Part shown: piece after piece, positions 61,763 through 64,000 of the stretch
Layout of the letters: the number at the start of each line of letters is the position of its first letter
Position numbering within the stretch: the first letter of the stretch is position 1
Origin: Thermococcus peptonophilus
Lineage (GTDB): Archaea; Methanobacteriota_B; Thermococci; Thermococcales; Thermococcaceae
Length of the DNA: 64,000 nt
Direction of reading: 5' to 3'
NCBI RefSeq assembly: GCF_001592435.1
Contig: NZ_CP014750.1
Coordinates: forward strand, 62,001 to 126,000
Program-made: the position numbers and the translations under genes
The notes under the pieces: generated by a model
Database searches by the model: none
Told to the model about the DNA's origin: nothing
The model's input: only the letters and a program-made list of their open reading frames with translations

Positions 61763-62812
61763 TCACCACCACATGCCCGGATATTTCTTTTTTGTGTATG
61801 TACCAACGATTGGAATGGGTTCCCCGCAGAACCTGCACCTTCCATCATCGGTCACATTGTACTCAACAATCTCAAACCCATAGCGGACTATTAAAGGCTT
61901 TCCACACTTGGGGCAGTACGTGTGCTCATCCGGGTGGCCGGGGACATTTCCGACGTAAACGAACTTCAGACCTTCTTCCTTGGCAACGCGGTAGGCCGTC
62001 TCAATGGTCTCAACTGGCGTCGGCGGAAGGTGGAGGAGCTTGTAGTGCGGGAAGAAGCGGGAGAAATGAACTGGAGTGTCATCGCCGAGCTCATCAACGA
62101 CCCAGCGGGCGAAGGCACGGATCTCTTCTTCTTTGTCGTTCAGCGTCGGGATTATGAGATAAGTTAGCTCGACGTGAATCCCGAACTCTTTCTTCGCTAT
62201 CACAGCCGTTTTCCTGCTCGGCTCCCCACTTGGGACACTGGCTATCTTCATGTAGAACTCATCGTTGAAAGCCTTGATGTCAATGTTCATTGCGTCTATA
62301 TAGGGAGCCAGCTCTCTGAAAGGTTCTTCGTTGATGTAGCCGTTGGTTATCATAAGGTTGTAGAGACCTTCCTTTTTGGCCAGCTTTGCCGTGTCTAGGA
62401 CGAATTCGTACCAGATTGTAGGTTCATTATAAGTGTAGGCTATGCTCTCACAGCCGTACTTCTTCGCCATTGTAACGATCATTTCAGGTGTCATGTCGTG
62501 GAGGTATGGGAAACTTTCGTCAGCCTGGCTTATCTCCCAGTTCTGGCAGTGCTTGCAGTGCATGTTGCATCCAACGGTGGCTATTGAGAATGCACACGAA
62601 CCCGGCCAGAAGTGAAAAAGCGGCTTCTTCTCAACGGGGTCGGTCGCTATCGAGGAGACCTTTCCATAGTTGAGCGTGTAGAGCTTTCCACCCATGTTCT
62701 TCCTAACTTTACAGGAGCCCCTCTTACCTTCGTCTATGATGCAGTTGAGGGGACAGAGCTTACATCTCACGCGGTTGTTTTCGAGCGGCTCCCACCACAT
62801 TGCCTCGCGCAT
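61763..62812 (-). CDS. AmmeMemoRadiSam-system radical SAM enzyme
   Basis: A 349-residue enzyme. A Cys-containing N-terminal domain (RCKLCPLNCIIDEGKRGSCKV) precedes the radical SAM motif SIATVGCNMHCKHCQNWEIS (C-x3-C-x2-C, about residue 85). Further elements are IAYTYNEPTIWYE, PYIDAMNIDIKAFNDEFY, ELTYLIIPTLNDKEEEI and a C-terminal zinc-like pair (YCPKCGKPLIVR, RCRFCGEPI). The family is linked to AmmeMemo-type proteins but has no agreed reaction. GGGTGAGAAC precedes ATG 62812. It ends just above the duplicated protein. Confidence 0.88.
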   Translation of the reverse strand: MREAMWWEPLENNRVRCKLCPLNCIIDEGKRGSCKVRKNMGGKLYTLNYGKVSSIATDPVEKKPLFHFWPGSCAFSIATVGCNMHCKHCQNWEISQADESFPYLHDMTPEMIVTMAKKYGCESIAYTYNEPTIWYEFVLDTAKLAKKEGLYNLMITNGYINEEPFRELAPYIDAMNIDIKAFNDEFYMKIASVPSGEPSRKTAVIAKKEFGIHVELTYLIIPTLNDKEEEIRAFARWVVDELGDDTPVHFSRFFPHYKLLHLPPTPVETIETAYRVAKEEGLKFVYVGNVPGHPDEHTYCPKCGKPLIVRYGFEIVEYNVTDDGRCRFCGEPIPIVGTYTKKKYPGMWW

Positions 62813-62828
62813 GTTCTCACCCAGTTTT

Positions 62829-63557
62829 TCATAGCTCCCCTTCACGTTTAAGCTTTTGGTATTCGTGGTAGAATTCCCCGAGGGTAAGGAATTCGGCATC
62901 CCTTGAAAGGTGGAACTCTATCAGCCTGTGGAGGTTCTCGAGGGCGTTCTTACCAGTCCCAACCCAGCAGTCCGGCCTAAGCCTCCTGCTCATTCTCACG
63001 AATTCCCACGGGTGGAATATGTAAACGATGGGGTCTTCAAAGCGTTTGTGAAAGGTTTTTTGGAGTGTCCATGGGAGCCGAGTGACTATAGAGGTCGTAG
63101 TTGCAGGGACTTCTAGCAGGCCCGAAATCTCTGAGACCCCCCCTTTCCAGCCCTTGTGTTTTGCCTTCGTTGAATCGACCAAAAATCCAAGCTCTTTGAG
63201 TATTGGATAATACTCATCTGGAAACTGAAAGTTAGGAGCTCTAAATGAAACTATTTCCCCAAACCGGGAGAGAATCTCTCTCGCTTCAGAAAGCCGGCGT
63301 CTGACCTCATCTCTGGGGAGTCTGTCAAACCTCTCATGCTCAAAACCATGGCAGCCAAGTTCATGGTTTTTTACCGCCCTTTTGGCCAGCTCTGGGAACT
63401 CCTCTGCCATTCTTCCAGTAAATAGAAACGTCCCTCTAATCCCTTTGTCTTCCAGGAGATCCATGACCAGCGGCAGGCCTTCCTCCATCCCTCTGGTGGA
63501 CGAGGCAAACGGTGGACAGTCCTGCTCGACGTCAAACGTGAGGATAACCCGAACCAT
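62829..63557 (-). CDS. Polysaccharide deacetylase family protein
   Basis: A 242-residue NodB-like hydrolase. VRVILTFDVEQDCPPF supplies the Asp metal and base motif, GTFLFTGRMAEEFPELAK and NHELGCHGFEHERFDRL the His pair, and IVSFRAPNFQFPDEYY the later motif. It probably removes acetyl groups from surface sugars. ATG 63557 follows GGAGGCGGAAAAGG and lies inside the end of the upstream glycosyltransferase gene, overlapping by 26 bases, so the two are co-expressed. The radical SAM gene starts 17 bases after its stop. Confidence 0.87.
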   Translation of the reverse strand: MVRVILTFDVEQDCPPFASSTRGMEEGLPLVMDLLEDKGIRGTFLFTGRMAEEFPELAKRAVKNHELGCHGFEHERFDRLPRDEVRRRLSEAREILSRFGEIVSFRAPNFQFPDEYYPILKELGFLVDSTKAKHKGWKGGVSEISGLLEVPATTTSIVTRLPWTLQKTFHKRFEDPIVYIFHPWEFVRMSRRLRPDCWVGTGKNALENLHRLIEFHLSRDAEFLTLGEFYHEYQKLKREGEL

Positions 63558-64000
63558 CCTTTTCCGCCTCCTCCATGGCCTCACGGTAAACCCTCTCAAC
63601 GGACTTCACGACGACTCTCCAGTCGTAAACTCGTTCCACCCGGCGCTTTCCGAGTTTTCCAAGTTTTTTCTCCAGGTTCTGATTGTTTAAGATTTCGTTG
63701 ATGGCACTGCTGAGCGCCCTGGCGTTTCCTGGAGGGACTAATATGCCGCAACCGTCCACAATCTCGGGAATACCGCCGACTTTTGTCCCTACTATAGGTG
63801 TCCCGCTTGCCATTGCCTCTAGGAGGACTATTCCGAAGGCCTCGCTCAGGCTTGGGAGAACGAAGACATCGCTCGCGCGGTAGTAGAGGGGGAGTATCGA
63901 ATAGCTGACTGTGCCGAGGAACTTTACCCTGTGGGATATCCCAAGGAGCTTTGCCTTGTTGCGGAGAACGGGCAGCATGCTCCCTGAACCGGCCACCAAG
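63532..64000 (-). CDS. Glycosyltransferase, GT4 family, C-terminal part (cut by window edge)
   Basis: Only the last 156 codons are present. The donor-binding domain is visible: LVAGSGSMLPVLRNKAK, RVKFLGTVSYSILPLYYRASDVFVLPS and SEAFGIVLLEAMASGTPIVG, in which the E-x7-E motif (SEAFGIVLLE) binds the nucleotide sugar. Substrate unknown. With the deacetylase it makes a small surface-polysaccharide pair. Confidence 0.85.
   Translation of the reverse strand, partial: LVAGSGSMLPVLRNKAKLLGISHRVKFLGTVSYSILPLYYRASDVFVLPSLSEAFGIVLLEAMASGTPIVGTKVGGIPEIVDGCGILVPPGNARALSSAINEILNNQNLEKKLGKLGKRRVERVYDWRVVVKSVERVYREAMEEAEKDGSGYPHV

Overview
The window is chromosomal DNA of a hyperthermophilic archaeon of the order Thermococcales, most likely a Thermococcus close to T. 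kodakarensis. The evidence is gene content (pelota, archaeal L21e and L35Ae, Rpb4-type RNA polymerase subunit, GatDE, archaeal PheRS with separate alpha and beta genes, ADP-forming acetyl-CoA synthetase, XPB helicase, Pus10, AGOG glycosylase, an S-layer protein with the csg-type promoter), TATA/BRE promoters, GGTGA-type ribosome binding sites, and a CRISPR repeat of the Thermococcales type. Genes are tightly packed on both strands and many neighbours overlap by a few bases. I saw no tRNA or rRNA gene, insertion sequence or cas gene.

Layout. 1-6.2 kb: trm1 (cut by the window edge), rpl35ae, a HAD phosphatase, prolidase, a RelBE-like toxin-antitoxin pair, pelota, and an overlapping PurM-like/PP-loop ATPase pair. 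6.3-9 kb: a feoA-feoB-feoC-like ferrous iron operon behind two TTAGG-N4-CC(T/A)AA palindromes. 9-11.5 kb: a sugar-nucleotidyltransferase with a perfect 24-base palindrome against its TATA box, a single-spacer CRISPR locus with its leader, and maf. 11.5-24.8 kb: a candidate C/D box sRNA, PIN-ATPase PINA, MinD, GPN GTPase, asparagine synthetase, a glycosyltransferase, Sua5, a SNAP-like TPR protein, a nucleotidyltransferase, two PhoU-TrkA_C proteins divergent from an SLC41-like MgtE transporter, and a TIM-barrel protein. 24.9-29.1 kb: acdA-acdB, AGOG, beta-RFAP synthase and a 49-residue protein. 29.2-33.1 kb: a TAXI-type TRAP transporter operon whose fused permease gene carries a one-base frameshift. 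33.3-38.9 kb: mobB, LSm, a UbiD-family decarboxylase, XPB, TruA.

38.9-50.7 kb: pheS-pheT with a VapBC-like module between them, threonine dehydrogenase, a MinD-like protein, HMG-CoA reductase, two related membrane proteins with a strong C/D box sRNA candidate overlapping one of them, and gatD-gatE. 50.7-58.1 kb: translin, endonuclease V, pus10, then rpl21e-rpoF-DUF655-rsmA, and a radical SAM protein with an unusual cysteine motif. 58.1-64 kb: an S-layer operon, an internally duplicated protein next to an AmmeMemoRadiSam-type radical SAM enzyme, a polysaccharide deacetylase and a truncated glycosyltransferase.

Main themes are translation and RNA modification (L35Ae, L21e, PheRS, GatDE, Sua5, TruA, Pus10, RsmA, Trm1, pelota and two guide-RNA candidates), archaeal isoprenoid synthesis (HMG-CoA reductase and a UbiD enzyme that may be the anhydromevalonate phosphate decarboxylase), metal and solute transport, and the cell surface. 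The least explained items are the two guide-RNA candidates, the palindrome shared by the nucleotidyltransferase and TRAP promoters, the broken permease, the PurM-like/PP-loop pair and the PhoU-TrkA_C/MgtE cluster.
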